Source of the DNA: Amycolatopsis coloradensis | GTDB lineage: Bacteria; Actinomycetota; Actinomycetes; Mycobacteriales; Pseudonocardiaceae | Reading direction: 5' to 3' | Assembly: GCF_001953865.1 (NCBI RefSeq) | Contig: NZ_MQUQ01000010.1 | Location: 47,860-111,859, forward strand | DNA: 64,000 nt | In this document: in pieces, positions 56,599 to 64,000 of the stretch | Layout of the letters: every line of letters begins with the position of its first letter | Position numbering within the stretch: position 1 is the stretch's first letter | The notes under the pieces: model-generated | Seen by the model: only the letters and a program-made list of their open reading frames with translations | Told to the model about the DNA's origin: nothing | The model's database searches: none | Position numbers and translations under genes: made by a program

Positions 56599-57252
56599 TT
56601 AAGTGCGCGAGACGTACTTCGCGGCCGCGGCGACGAATTCGCTCGCCCTGGCCGCGAGGTCCGCCAGTGACCCGCTGGAGGTGAGCGAGTCACCCAGCAG
56701 CGGCGTCGCGGCGGCGACGGCGATCGAACCCGACTCGAGGTACTTCGCGACGTCGGCGAGGTGGACGCCGCCGGTCGGCACCAGCGGGATGTCCGGCATC
56801 GGCGCCCGGATCGCCCGCAGGTAGGCGATCCCGCCGACGGCGGCGATCGGGAACACCTTCACCGCGGCCGCGCCCAGGCGCCAGGCCTGGTCGATCTCGG
56901 TGGGGGTCAGCGCGCCGCAGACCACCGGCAGCCCGCGCTCGTGCGCGCGCTCCAGCACCAGCGGGTTCACCGTCGGCGTGACCAGGAACGTCGCGCCCGC
57001 GTCCGCCGCGATGTCCACATCGGACGGTTCACGGACGCTCCCGGCGCCGACGTGCGCGTCGTCGCCGAGCTTCTTGCGGATGGCCGCGATGGCTTCCGGG
57101 GCGCCCGGCGTGGTCAACGCCGCTTCGAGCACCCGGACGCCCGCCGCGTGCAGCACTGTCGCGGCGTCGGCGAAGCGGTTCGCGTTGTCGGCCCGCAGGA
57201 TCGCGACGAGCCGGTTTTCGATCAGGGTGTCCTGGAGGTGGTGCTGGATCAT
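56599..57252 (-). CDS. eda: 2-dehydro-3-deoxy-phosphogluconate / 4-hydroxy-2-oxoglutarate aldolase
   Basis: This 217-residue class I aldolase splits KDPG to pyruvate and glyceraldehyde-3-phosphate or acts on hydroxy-oxoglutarate. The Schiff-base lysine is Lys132 in AVKVFPIAAVGG and the catalytic acid/base is Glu43 in VLEAALTTPG; VPTGGV forms the phosphate site. It overlaps the end of pncA by 4 bp (ATGA), so it is co-transcribed with the NAD-salvage genes, an unusual pairing. Confidence 0.9.
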   Translation of the reverse strand: MIQHHLQDTLIENRLVAILRADNANRFADAATVLHAAGVRVLEAALTTPGAPEAIAAIRKKLGDDAHVGAGSVREPSDVDIAADAGATFLVTPTVNPLVLERAHERGLPVVCGALTPTEIDQAWRLGAAAVKVFPIAAVGGIAYLRAIRAPMPDIPLVPTGGVHLADVAKYLESGSIAVAAATPLLGDSLTSSGSLADLAARASEFVAAAAKYVSRT

Positions 57253-57824
57253 GCGGCCGGGACCGGCGCCTTCCCGGTGTAGGTCACGCCCGCCTCGTCG
57301 AAGTCCTTGAGCGCGGCGTCGACCGTCGGCTGCGAACCGCCGACAGTGAGATCGAGCAGCACACGCACGGTGAAGCCCGCCTTCGCCGCGTCGAGCGCGG
57401 TGGCGCGTACGCAGAAGTCGGCTGCGATGCCGACGACGTCGACCTCGGTGACGTCGTGCTCCTTCAGCCAGGCGTCGAGCGTCTTGCCGTCCCGCGCGTT
57501 GCCCTCGAAGCCCGAGTACGCGGCGGTGTACTCGCCCTTGGAGAAGACCTCGCTGATCGGGACCACGTCGAGCGCCGGGTGGAACGAAGCGCCGGAGGTG
57601 CCCGCGACGCAGTGACGCGGCCAGCTGTCCTTGAAGTCCGGCGTCTCGCTGAAGTGGTCGCCCGGGTCGATGTGGTAGTCGCGAGTGGCGACGACGTGCG
57701 CGTAGCCGCCCTCGGCGGCCTGCTTGGAGATCGCTTCGGCGGCGGCTGCGCCACCGGGCAGGCCGAGCGACCCGCCTTCGCAGAAGTCGTTCTGCACATC
57801 GACCACGATCAGGGCGGTCCCCAT
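57249..57824 (-). CDS. pncA: Nicotinamidase/pyrazinamidase
   Basis: This 191-residue enzyme hydrolyses nicotinamide to nicotinate. The triad is Asp9 (VVDVQNDF), Lys96 (FSKGEY) and Cys138 (AADFCVRATALDA); the metal ligands are Asp49, His51, His57 and His71. Except for Asp9 these have the same numbers as in M. tuberculosis PncA, which activates pyrazinamide, so the protein should also have that activity. It lies 20 bp after pncB and overlaps eda. Confidence 0.95.
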   Translation of the reverse strand: MGTALIVVDVQNDFCEGGSLGLPGGAAAAEAISKQAAEGGYAHVVATRDYHIDPGDHFSETPDFKDSWPRHCVAGTSGASFHPALDVVPISEVFSKGEYTAAYSGFEGNARDGKTLDAWLKEHDVTEVDVVGIAADFCVRATALDAAKAGFTVRVLLDLTVGGSQPTVDAALKDFDEAGVTYTGKAPVPAA

Positions 57825-57844
57825 GTGTTGCTCCTGAGTTCTCA

Positions 57845-59158
57845 TCAGACGAATACGGTCGGGATGGCGGGCTCCCCGTGCGAGAGCTTGAGGCCCTCCC
57901 ACGGCAGGCTCACCAAGGCCCGGCGAAGCCGCTGGCGCGCGTCGTCCAGCGTGGGCAAATCATTCACCGTCCGGCCGTCCCGGACCAGCGGAATCTGCAA
58001 TTCGTGGTCGTTCGGTCCCTGTTCCGGGACCTGCGAGGACGGCGCCGCGGCCGTCCAGATCACCTCTTCGACGGCGGTGCCGGTGTCGCGGTGCCGCCGC
58101 AGCACGGATTTCCGGCCGCCGCGGGACTCCTTGTGCGCGCTGCGCTTGGCGACCGGTTTACCGTCGACGTCCACGAGTTTGTAGACCATCCCGGCGGTCG
58201 GCGCGCCGGAGCCGGTGACGACCGAAGTGCCGACGCCGTACGCGTCGACAGGCTCCGCCCGGAGCGCCGCGATGGCGTGTTCGTCGAGGTCACCGGACAC
58301 CACGATGCGGGTGTCCTTGGCGCCGAGGGCGTCCAGCTGCTCGCGGGCCTTGCGGGCCAGCGGGCCCACGTCACCGGAGTCGATGCGGATCGCGCCGAGT
58401 TCGGTCCCCGCCACCCGGACAGCTGTTTCGATGCCCTTGGTGATGTCGTAGGTGTCCACCAGGAGTGTGGTGTCGGCGCCCATCTTGTCCACCTGCGCGT
58501 GGAACGCCTCCTCCTCGCTGTCGTGCAGCAGCATGAAGGCGTGCGCGACGGTGCCCCGCGTCGGGATCCCGTAGCGGCGACCCGCTTCGAGGTTGGACGT
58601 CGTGGCGAAACCGGCGAGGTACGCGGCCCGCGCGGCGGCGACGGCGGCCCACTCGTGGGTGCGGCGCCCGCCCATCTCGATGATCGGCCTGCCGTGCGCG
58701 GCGCCCGACATACGCGCCGCGGCGGACGCGATCGCGCTGTCGTGGTTGAGGATCGACAGGATCAGCGTCTCCAGCACGACGGCCTCGCCGAAGGAACCGG
58801 CGACGGTCAGGATCGGGGAGCCGGGGAAGTAGAGCTCGCCCTCGGGGTAACCATCGATGTTCCCCTGGAAGGAGTAGTCCGCGAGCCACGAAAGGGTGGC
58901 GTCGTCGACGACGGCGGTCGCCTCCAGCTGGCTCAGCTCGGCGTCGGTGAACCGGAAGTCCGCGATCGAGTCGAGGACCCGGCCGGTTCCCGCGACGACG
59001 CCGTAGCGGCGACCGTCGGGCAGGCGACGGGCGAAGACCTCGAAGACACACGGCCGATCCGCGGTCCCGTCGGCCAGGGCGCTGGCCAGCATGGTCAGCT
59101 CGTAGTGGTCGGTGAGCAACGCGGTGCCGGCGCCAGTGGCCGCCTCGGGGAAACCCAT
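57845..59158 (-). CDS. pncB: Nicotinate phosphoribosyltransferase
   Basis: This 437-residue enzyme makes nicotinate mononucleotide from nicotinate, PRPP and ATP in NAD salvage. Family segments are [10 protein letters not shown] near the N-terminus, [29 protein letters not shown] and [11 protein letters not shown]. The neighbouring pncA supplies its substrate. It corresponds to M. tuberculosis pncB1 (Rv1330c) and, as there, is divergent from clpS (74 bp gap). Confidence 0.95.
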   Translation of the reverse strand: MGFPEAATGAGTALLTDHYELTMLASALADGTADRPCVFEVFARRLPDGRRYGVVAGTGRVLDSIADFRFTDAELSQLEATAVVDDATLSWLADYSFQGNIDGYPEGELYFPGSPILTVAGSFGEAVVLETLILSILNHDSAIASAAARMSGAAHGRPIIEMGGRRTHEWAAVAAARAAYLAGFATTSNLEAGRRYGIPTRGTVAHAFMLLHDSEEEAFHAQVDKMGADTTLLVDTYDITKGIETAVRVAGTELGAIRIDSGDVGPLARKAREQLDALGAKDTRIVVSGDLDEHAIAALRAEPVDAYGVGTSVVTGSGAPTAGMVYKLVDVDGKPVAKRSAHKESRGGRKSVLRRHRDTGTAVEEVIWTAAAPSSQVPEQGPNDHELQIPLVRDGRTVNDLPTLDDARQRLRRALVSLPWEGLKLSHGEPAIPTVFV

Positions 59159-59232
59159 GCTGCCAGCCTATTCACCCACATGGCCGGACCTGCCAGCCCG
59201 TACCGGGTTGGGCCCGTGACACCATGGAGTGC

Positions 59233-59532
59233 ATGTCCACGCCTGTCGCATCCGAGCAGACGCAGGTTGATCCACAGGGAGTAGAGGTCGTCTCTGAGGA
59301 CAACCCCTGGCGGACGGTCGTCTGGAACGATCCGGTGAACCTCATGTCGTACGTGACGTACGTGTTCCAGAAGCTGTTCGGTTACAGCCGGGACCATGCG
59401 ACGAAGTTGATGCTCGACGTGCACCAGAAGGGTAAGGCGATCGTGTCGTCCGGCTCGAAGGAGAAGGTCGAGACCGACGTCGCGAAACTGCACGCGGCCG
59501 GCCTCTGGGCGACGATGGAGCAGCCTTCATGA
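59233..59532 (+). CDS. clpS: ATP-dependent Clp protease adaptor ClpS
   Basis: This 99-residue adaptor delivers N-degron proteins to ClpCP or ClpAP. The degron-binding residues are in [13 protein letters not shown] (Asn-Asp), and VFQKLFGYS and [13 protein letters not shown] carry the conserved binding-pocket histidine. The flexible N-terminus precedes residue 25. The start is ATG 59233 with TGGAG just upstream, or ATG 59224. It overlaps the DUF2017 gene by 4 bp. Confidence 0.95.
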   Translation: MSTPVASEQTQVDPQGVEVVSEDNPWRTVVWNDPVNLMSYVTYVFQKLFGYSRDHATKLMLDVHQKGKAIVSSGSKEKVETDVAKLHAAGLWATMEQPS

Positions 59533-60086
59533 ACGGATGGCGCCGCAAAGGCGAAACCATCGTCGCCGGGTTCGAGCAGCAGGAGGCCGCGGTGCTCCGC
59601 GGTCTGGTCAGCCAGCTGGAGGACATGCTCACCGCGCGTGCCGAGGAGGCGCCGCAGGACGAGCTGGCGGAGCTGACCGGGATCCGCACCGGCCCGACCG
59701 AGTCGCCCGACGATCCGGTGCTTTCGCGGCTGTTGCCGGACTTCCACAAGCTGGATCCGGACAACCCGACCCGCGAGGACATCGATTCGGCCGCGGCGAT
59801 GCGGTCGATCCACGAACCCGATCTGCTGGACAGGAAGGTCGGCGTCGCCAAGATCGTGCTGGACACCCTGCCGCGTGACGGCGGGGACGTGCGGCTGACC
59901 TTCGAGCAGGCCGACGCGTGGCTCGGCGCGCTGAACGACGTCCGGCTGGCGCTGGGCACCGCGCTCGACGTCACCGAGGACATGCCCGACGAACTGCCCG
60001 AGGACGATCCCCGCGCGCCGCATCTGGGCGTCTACCACTGGCTGACCTGGGTTCAGGAGACCCTCATCCAGTCGCTGACGTCGTGA
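59529..60086 (+). CDS. DUF2017 protein following clpS
   Basis: This 185-residue soluble helical protein has the DUF2017 features: [31 protein letters not shown], the [20 protein letters not shown] block and the C-terminal [15 protein letters not shown]. It follows clpS in many actinobacteria (Rv1332), with overlapping stop and start (ATGA) here, suggesting a partner in adaptor-mediated proteolysis. No function is established. Confidence 0.85.
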   Translation: MNGWRRKGETIVAGFEQQEAAVLRGLVSQLEDMLTARAEEAPQDELAELTGIRTGPTESPDDPVLSRLLPDFHKLDPDNPTREDIDSAAAMRSIHEPDLLDRKVGVAKIVLDTLPRDGGDVRLTFEQADAWLGALNDVRLALGTALDVTEDMPDELPEDDPRAPHLGVYHWLTWVQETLIQSLTS

Positions 60087-61075
60087 TCACCGACGTTCCG
60101 GGTGTGCTGGTCGGGCACCACGAGCGGGTCGGCGACGGGTGGTCGACCGGGACGACGGTCGTGCTGGTCCCCGGCGGCGCCGTCGGGGCCGTCGACCAGC
60201 GCGGCGGCGCGCCCGGCACGCGGGAGACCAATCTGCTGGAGCCGGAGAACCTGGTCCAGCACGTCAACGCGATCTGCCTGTCGGGCGGGAGCGCGTACGG
60301 CCTGGCCGCGGCGGACGGCGTCATGCGCTGGCTCGCCGAGCGGAACCTGGGCATGCCGGTCGGTGCCGAACCGCACGAGGTGGTGCCGATCGTGCCCGCG
60401 GCGGTGCTGTTCGACCTGCCGCGCGGTGACTGGGGCAACCGTCCGGACGCCTCCTTCGGCTACGCGGCCTGTGAAGCGGCCGCGGCCGGTCCTGTGCCGC
60501 TGGGCACCGTCGGCGCGGGTGCCGGGGCGAAGGCGGGATCACTCAAAGGCGGGATCGGGACGGCCTCGGAACGGGTCGGGGAGTTCACCGTCGGCGTCGT
60601 CGCCGCCGTGAACGCCGCCGGCGAGGCCGTCGACCTCTCGACCGGCCGCGCCTTCGCGGCGGATCACGAGGTCGACGGCGAGTTCGGCGTCCGCTGGCCC
60701 GACCGGCCCGGCGACGTCGAGGCGAAGGCGGCAGGGCTCAACACGACCATCGGCGTGGTCGCGGTCGACGCGGCGTTGTCCAAGGCGGAGGCGCGACGGC
60801 TCGCGGTGGCCGCCCAGGACGGTCTCGCCAGGGCCGTACGCCCGGCGCACACGATGTTCGACGGCGACACGGTCTTCGCGCTGGCGACCGGCGAGCGGGA
60901 ACTACCCGGCGGCGCGGGCCCGATCGCGGCGACGCGACGGGCGGCGGTGCTGGACACGCTGTGCTCGGCGGCCGCGCGGGTGTTCGGGCGGGCGATGGTG
61001 CACGGCGTGCTGAACGCCACTGCGGCGGGTGGCATGCGCGCGTACCGCGACGTGTGGCCCGAAGCCCTCGCGTAA
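60083..61075 (+). CDS. P1-family (DmpA/NylC-like) self-processing peptidase
   Basis: This 330-residue Ntn-type hydrolase would cut itself before a threonine: GLNTTIGVVAVDAALSK shows the Asn-Thr site of NylC/DmpA enzymes, which yields the small beta subunit. GHHERVGDGWSTGTTVVL and LSGGSAYGLAAADGV are also typical. Members are aminopeptidases or amidases with D-amino-acid or oligomer substrates. The GTG overlaps the DUF2017 stop (GTGA). The M. tuberculosis counterpart is Rv1333, before mec. Confidence 0.9.
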   Translation: MITDVPGVLVGHHERVGDGWSTGTTVVLVPGGAVGAVDQRGGAPGTRETNLLEPENLVQHVNAICLSGGSAYGLAAADGVMRWLAERNLGMPVGAEPHEVVPIVPAAVLFDLPRGDWGNRPDASFGYAACEAAAAGPVPLGTVGAGAGAKAGSLKGGIGTASERVGEFTVGVVAAVNAAGEAVDLSTGRAFAADHEVDGEFGVRWPDRPGDVEAKAAGLNTTIGVVAVDAALSKAEARRLAVAAQDGLARAVRPAHTMFDGDTVFALATGERELPGGAGPIAATRRAAVLDTLCSAAARVFGRAMVHGVLNATAAGGMRAYRDVWPEALA

Positions 61076-61105
61076 CGAGGAACGGACGCTGACGATCAAG
61101 TCGGC

Positions 61106-61354
61106 ATGCAGCACGGGGGCTCGTGGATCGTCGAGATCCACCACGACAACATCAACACCAGAATGGGCTTCATGCTGGTCTTCGAAGAGCTGCTCGGCAT
61201 GTCCGCCGGCGAAGGGGCCCAGCTGGTCGACACCCTCGACCAGAACGGCCATGCCGACTTCACGCCCCTGCCACAGCCCGAGGCAGAGCGGTTGGTCGCC
61301 GCGTTCCAGGTCCGCGGTGTCAGCGCGAAGCTGCGGAAGGCCCGGCGTGCGTGA
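61106..61354 (+). CDS. ClpS-like protein, diverged second copy
   Basis: This 82-residue protein aligns along its length with the true ClpS 1.9 kb upstream. LVFEELLGMS faces [10 protein letters not shown], and the next 43 residues align without a gap (for example LDQNGHA against VHQKGKA, and AAFQVRGVSAKL against [12 protein letters not shown]). The ClpS pocket histidine is Asp or absent, and the Asn-Asp of the degron site is replaced by His-His-Asp-Asn. It may be an adaptor of changed specificity. It ends 8 bp inside a DUF2017-like gene and begins 30 bp after the P1 peptidase. Confidence 0.65.
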   Translation: MQHGGSWIVEIHHDNINTRMGFMLVFEELLGMSAGEGAQLVDTLDQNGHADFTPLPQPEAERLVAAFQVRGVSAKLRKARRA

Positions 61355-61847
61355 CGCGGCGCGGGTGGCCCGCGAGGGCGACGGCGCCCGGATCGACATG
61401 GTGGAGAACGTGGCCGAGGTGCTGCGGTTCGTCCTGAGCGACTTCGCCGCCGCGCTGGCAGCCGATCCGGCAGGACCGGAGGGCATACCCGGCGAGCTGC
61501 TGTTCCCGGACGCCTACCGCCGGAAGGCCGACAGCGCCGAGTTCCGGGCGACGTACGGCCAGGCCATGCGGAGCGAGGTCGCCGCCGCGACGACCCGCGT
61601 GATCGAGACCTGGCCGGACGGGCAGGTCGTGATCCTCGACCGGGCCGGAGTGCGTGACCTGCGTCTCGTACTCGTCCACGCCCAGGTCCGGTACTTACGC
61701 AAGCCGCGCTGGAAGACCGCCCCACCGGACGAGCGCTACGCGAAGAATGACCGCGAGGTGACGTCTTTCTGGCTTCAGCAACTGGACCGCATGATCAGCG
61801 GGGTGGTCTACGTCGATCCCGCCGAGCCGATCGTCTACACGCTCTGA
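61347..61847 (+). CDS. DUF2017-like protein, diverged second copy
   Basis: This 166-residue helical protein shows the DUF2017 plan: NVAEVLRFVLSDFAAAL, GELLFPDAYRRK, then DLRLVLVHAQVRYL and a C-terminal SFWLQQLDRMISGVV comparable to [15 protein letters not shown] of the first copy. Similarity is weak but in order. The GTG overlaps the ClpS-like gene by 8 bp, so the pair repeats the clpS-DUF2017 arrangement. The mec gene follows after 46 bp. Confidence 0.65.
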   Translation: MRDAARVAREGDGARIDMVENVAEVLRFVLSDFAAALAADPAGPEGIPGELLFPDAYRRKADSAEFRATYGQAMRSEVAAATTRVIETWPDGQVVILDRAGVRDLRLVLVHAQVRYLRKPRWKTAPPDERYAKNDREVTSFWLQQLDRMISGVVYVDPAEPIVYTL

Positions 61848-61893
61848 GTGGCGGCAATCTCAGAGTGTGGACCGGCCGCGTCCAGCACCTAAG

Positions 61894-62310
61894 ATGTGCG
61901 ATGTGCTCCGGATCCGCCGTGAACTAGTCGACGAGATCGTCGCCCATGCCCGTCGTGACCATCCCGATGAGGCGTGCGGGGTGATCGCCGGACCCGAAGG
62001 ATCGGACAGTCCCGAGCGGTACATCCCGATGCTGAACGCGGCACGCTCACCCACGTTCTACGAATTCGACTCGGGCGATCTGCTCAAGCTCTACCGCGAG
62101 ATGGACGCCAACGACGAGGTCCCGGTGGTCATCTACCACTCGCACACCGCGACGGACGCCTACCCGTCGCGCACCGATGTCTCGTACGCCTCGGAACCGG
62201 ACGCGCACTACGTGCTCGTGTCCACGAAGGACCCCGACTCGCATCAATTCCGGTCGTACCGGATCGTGGACGGGGAGATCACCGAGGAGCCCGTCGAGAT
62301 CACCGGCTGA
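61894..62310 (+). CDS. mec: M67-family JAMM metallopeptidase (Mec) cutting cysteine from CysO
   Basis: This 138-residue zinc peptidase removes the new cysteine from the C-terminus of the sulfur carrier CysO. The JAMM residues are Glu26 (DEACGV), His82 and His84 in YHSHTATDAYPSRTD, and Asp95. It is close throughout to M. tuberculosis Mec (Rv1334), including RSPTFY and EPDAHYVLVST. ATG 61894 is the most family-like start; GTG 61867 is possible. It is followed by cysO and cysM. Confidence 0.93.
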   Translation: MCDVLRIRRELVDEIVAHARRDHPDEACGVIAGPEGSDSPERYIPMLNAARSPTFYEFDSGDLLKLYREMDANDEVPVVIYHSHTATDAYPSRTDVSYASEPDAHYVLVSTKDPDSHQFRSYRIVDGEITEEPVEITG

Positions 62311-62383
62311 ACCCCCGCCCCGGAATAAGCCGGGCCCGCCCGAACGTCTGCGTTGTAGAGAACACCACCGGAGGTAGAAAACC

Positions 62384-62656
62384 ATGGCCGTGACCGTGTC
62401 CATCCCGACCATCCTGCGTACGCACACCGGCGGCGAGAAGTCCGTCGAGGCGACCGGCAAGACCGTGCTCGAGGTGATCGACGACATCGAGTCCCGCCAC
62501 GGCGGCCTCAAGGCCCGTCTGGTCAAGGAAGAGAAGCTGCACCGCTTCGTCAACGTCTACGTCAACGACGAGGACGTCCGCTTCTCCGGTGGTCTCGAGG
62601 CCGAGGTCAAGGACGGCGACACGCTGACCATCCTGCCCGCCGTGGCCGGAGGCTGA
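62384..62656 (+). CDS. cysO: Sulfur-carrier protein CysO (ubiquitin-like, MoaD/ThiS family)
   Basis: This 90-residue beta-grasp protein ends in AVAGG, whose terminal diglycine is thiocarboxylated to carry sulfide to CysM. TVLEVIDDIESRHGGL and FVNVYVNDEDVRFSGGL are typical of the family. A GGAGG site precedes the ATG. It ends 3 bp before cysM. The activating enzyme (MoeZ-type) is not in the window. Confidence 0.95.
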   Translation: MAVTVSIPTILRTHTGGEKSVEATGKTVLEVIDDIESRHGGLKARLVKEEKLHRFVNVYVNDEDVRFSGGLEAEVKDGDTLTILPAVAGG

Positions 62657-63610
<954 letters not shown>

Positions 63611-63616
63611 CCTACG

Positions 63617-63671
63617 TGTTATGAACGGACCTTTCATAACAGAATTTGTTATGAAAGGTCCGTTCATAACA
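63617..63671. repeat. TGTTATGAA-family hairpin, copy 3 (25-bp arms)
   Basis: The arms 63617-63641 and 63647-63671 are exact reverse complements around GAATT. The left arm equals the right arm of copy 2, so the element is that copy turned round. Its end is directly followed by AAGGG, the ribosome binding site of the next gene. It probably ends the mec-cysO-cysM transcript. Confidence 0.88.
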
Positions 63672-63682
63672 AGGGCGCTGGC

Positions 63683-64000
63683 ATGATGGCGGGCGTGAAG
63701 ACCATCGGGTTGCTGGGCGGGATGAGCTGGGAATCGTCGGCCGAGTACTACCGGCTGGTCAACGAGCGCGTCCGTGAGCTGCGCGGCGGGTACCACTCCG
63801 CGCGTACCGTGCTCTACTCCGTGGACTTCGCCGACTTCGAAGCGATGCAGGCCGAAGGCCGCTGGGACGACGCGGGCCGGGAACTGAACCGTGCTGCTCG
63901 CGGCCTCGAAGCGGCCGGAGCGGACGTCGTCGTCTTGTGCACCAACACGATGCACAAGGTCGCCGATCAGCTCACCGACGGCCTCGGCATTCCGTTGCTG
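63683..64000 (+). CDS. Aspartate/glutamate racemase family protein, 3' end outside the window
   Basis: The 106 codons present start MMAGVKTIGLLGGMSWESSA, the start typical of YgeA/RacX-type racemases, and include VVVLCTNTMHKVAD with the first catalytic cysteine. The family interconverts D- and L- amino acids by two cysteines; the second lies beyond the window. The start is ATG 63683 behind AAGGG; ATG 63686 or GTG 63695 are possible. In M. tuberculosis the glutamate racemase murI lies near here, but the sequence fits the YgeA group better. Confidence 0.85.
   Translation, partial: MMAGVKTIGLLGGMSWESSAEYYRLVNERVRELRGGYHSARTVLYSVDFADFEAMQAEGRWDDAGRELNRAARGLEAAGADVVVLCTNTMHKVADQLTDGLGIPLL

Overview
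The window is high-GC actinobacterial chromosome: GC-rich third codon positions, many GTG and a few TTG starts, and tightly overlapping stop/start pairs (TGATG, ATGA, GTGA). Gene content and order point to Pseudonocardiales, most likely Amycolatopsis or a close relative. That placement is an inference from gene order, a stand-alone glycopeptide-type glycosyltransferase and abundant intergenic hairpins; no rRNA marker is present. From memory, the backbone follows Mycobacterium tuberculosis Rv1301 to Rv1338 (sua5, wecA, atp operon, DUF2550, cobalamin adenosyltransferase, murA, nucS, dinG, pncB, clpS, DUF2017, P1 peptidase, mec, cysO, cysM). A large accessory block sits inside it, and it contains a ctaD-serB pair that lies elsewhere in that genome.

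Layout. 0-10.4 kb: tRNA t6A synthesis, a polyprenyl-phosphate sugar transferase, and the F0F1 ATP synthase operon atpBEFHAGDC with an upstream AtpI-like gene and a downstream DUF2550 gene. 10.5-15.5 kb: EPSP synthase-like enzyme, cobalamin adenosyltransferase, MurA carrying Asp in place of the catalytic Cys, a LysE exporter and a membrane protein. 15.5-20.7 kb: B12-dependent ethylmalonyl-CoA mutase and an ectoine-type ABC importer (ehuBCDA). 20.8-24.5 kb: isochorismatase-fold hydrolase with divergent GlxA regulator, crotonase, Nudix hydrolase and NucS. 24.5-25.3 kb: gene-free mosaic of hairpin repeats. 25.3-36 kb: patatin plus a cysteine peptidase with an unusual motif order, a sodium:solute symporter with a small membrane partner, a DUF3558-like lipoprotein, the PTS-dependent dihydroxyacetone kinase dhaKLM and a tandem 3-hydroxyacyl-CoA dehydrogenase. 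36-46.3 kb: Lrp regulator with divergent methionine gamma-lyase-like enzyme, MscS-related membrane protein, phosphodiesterase, methyltransferase, regulators, glycosyltransferase, a second repeat island and an APH-type kinase. 46.4-52.5 kb: ctaD, serB2-type phosphatase, Pth2-like protein, membrane Ser/Thr kinase and OsmC. 52.5-64 kb: dinG, bioY, a secreted protein, NAD salvage (pncB-pncA) with an aldolase, clpS-DUF2017-P1 peptidase, a second diverged ClpS-like/DUF2017-like pair, the mec-cysO-cysM cysteine system and a partial Asp/Glu racemase.

Two things stand out. First, at 61.1-61.8 kb a ClpS-like and a DUF2017-like gene repeat, in the same order and overlapped, the genuine clpS-DUF2017 pair 1.9 kb upstream. 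They sit directly in front of the JAMM protease, ubiquitin-like CysO and CysM genes. Second, at least four sequence families of long, near-perfect hairpins occupy the 3' ends of genes, mostly in convergent gaps. In two families the changes between copies preserve the long pairing, so the structure appears to be what is conserved. These hairpins also build two mosaic islands at 24.5-25.05 and 45.2-45.44 kb.
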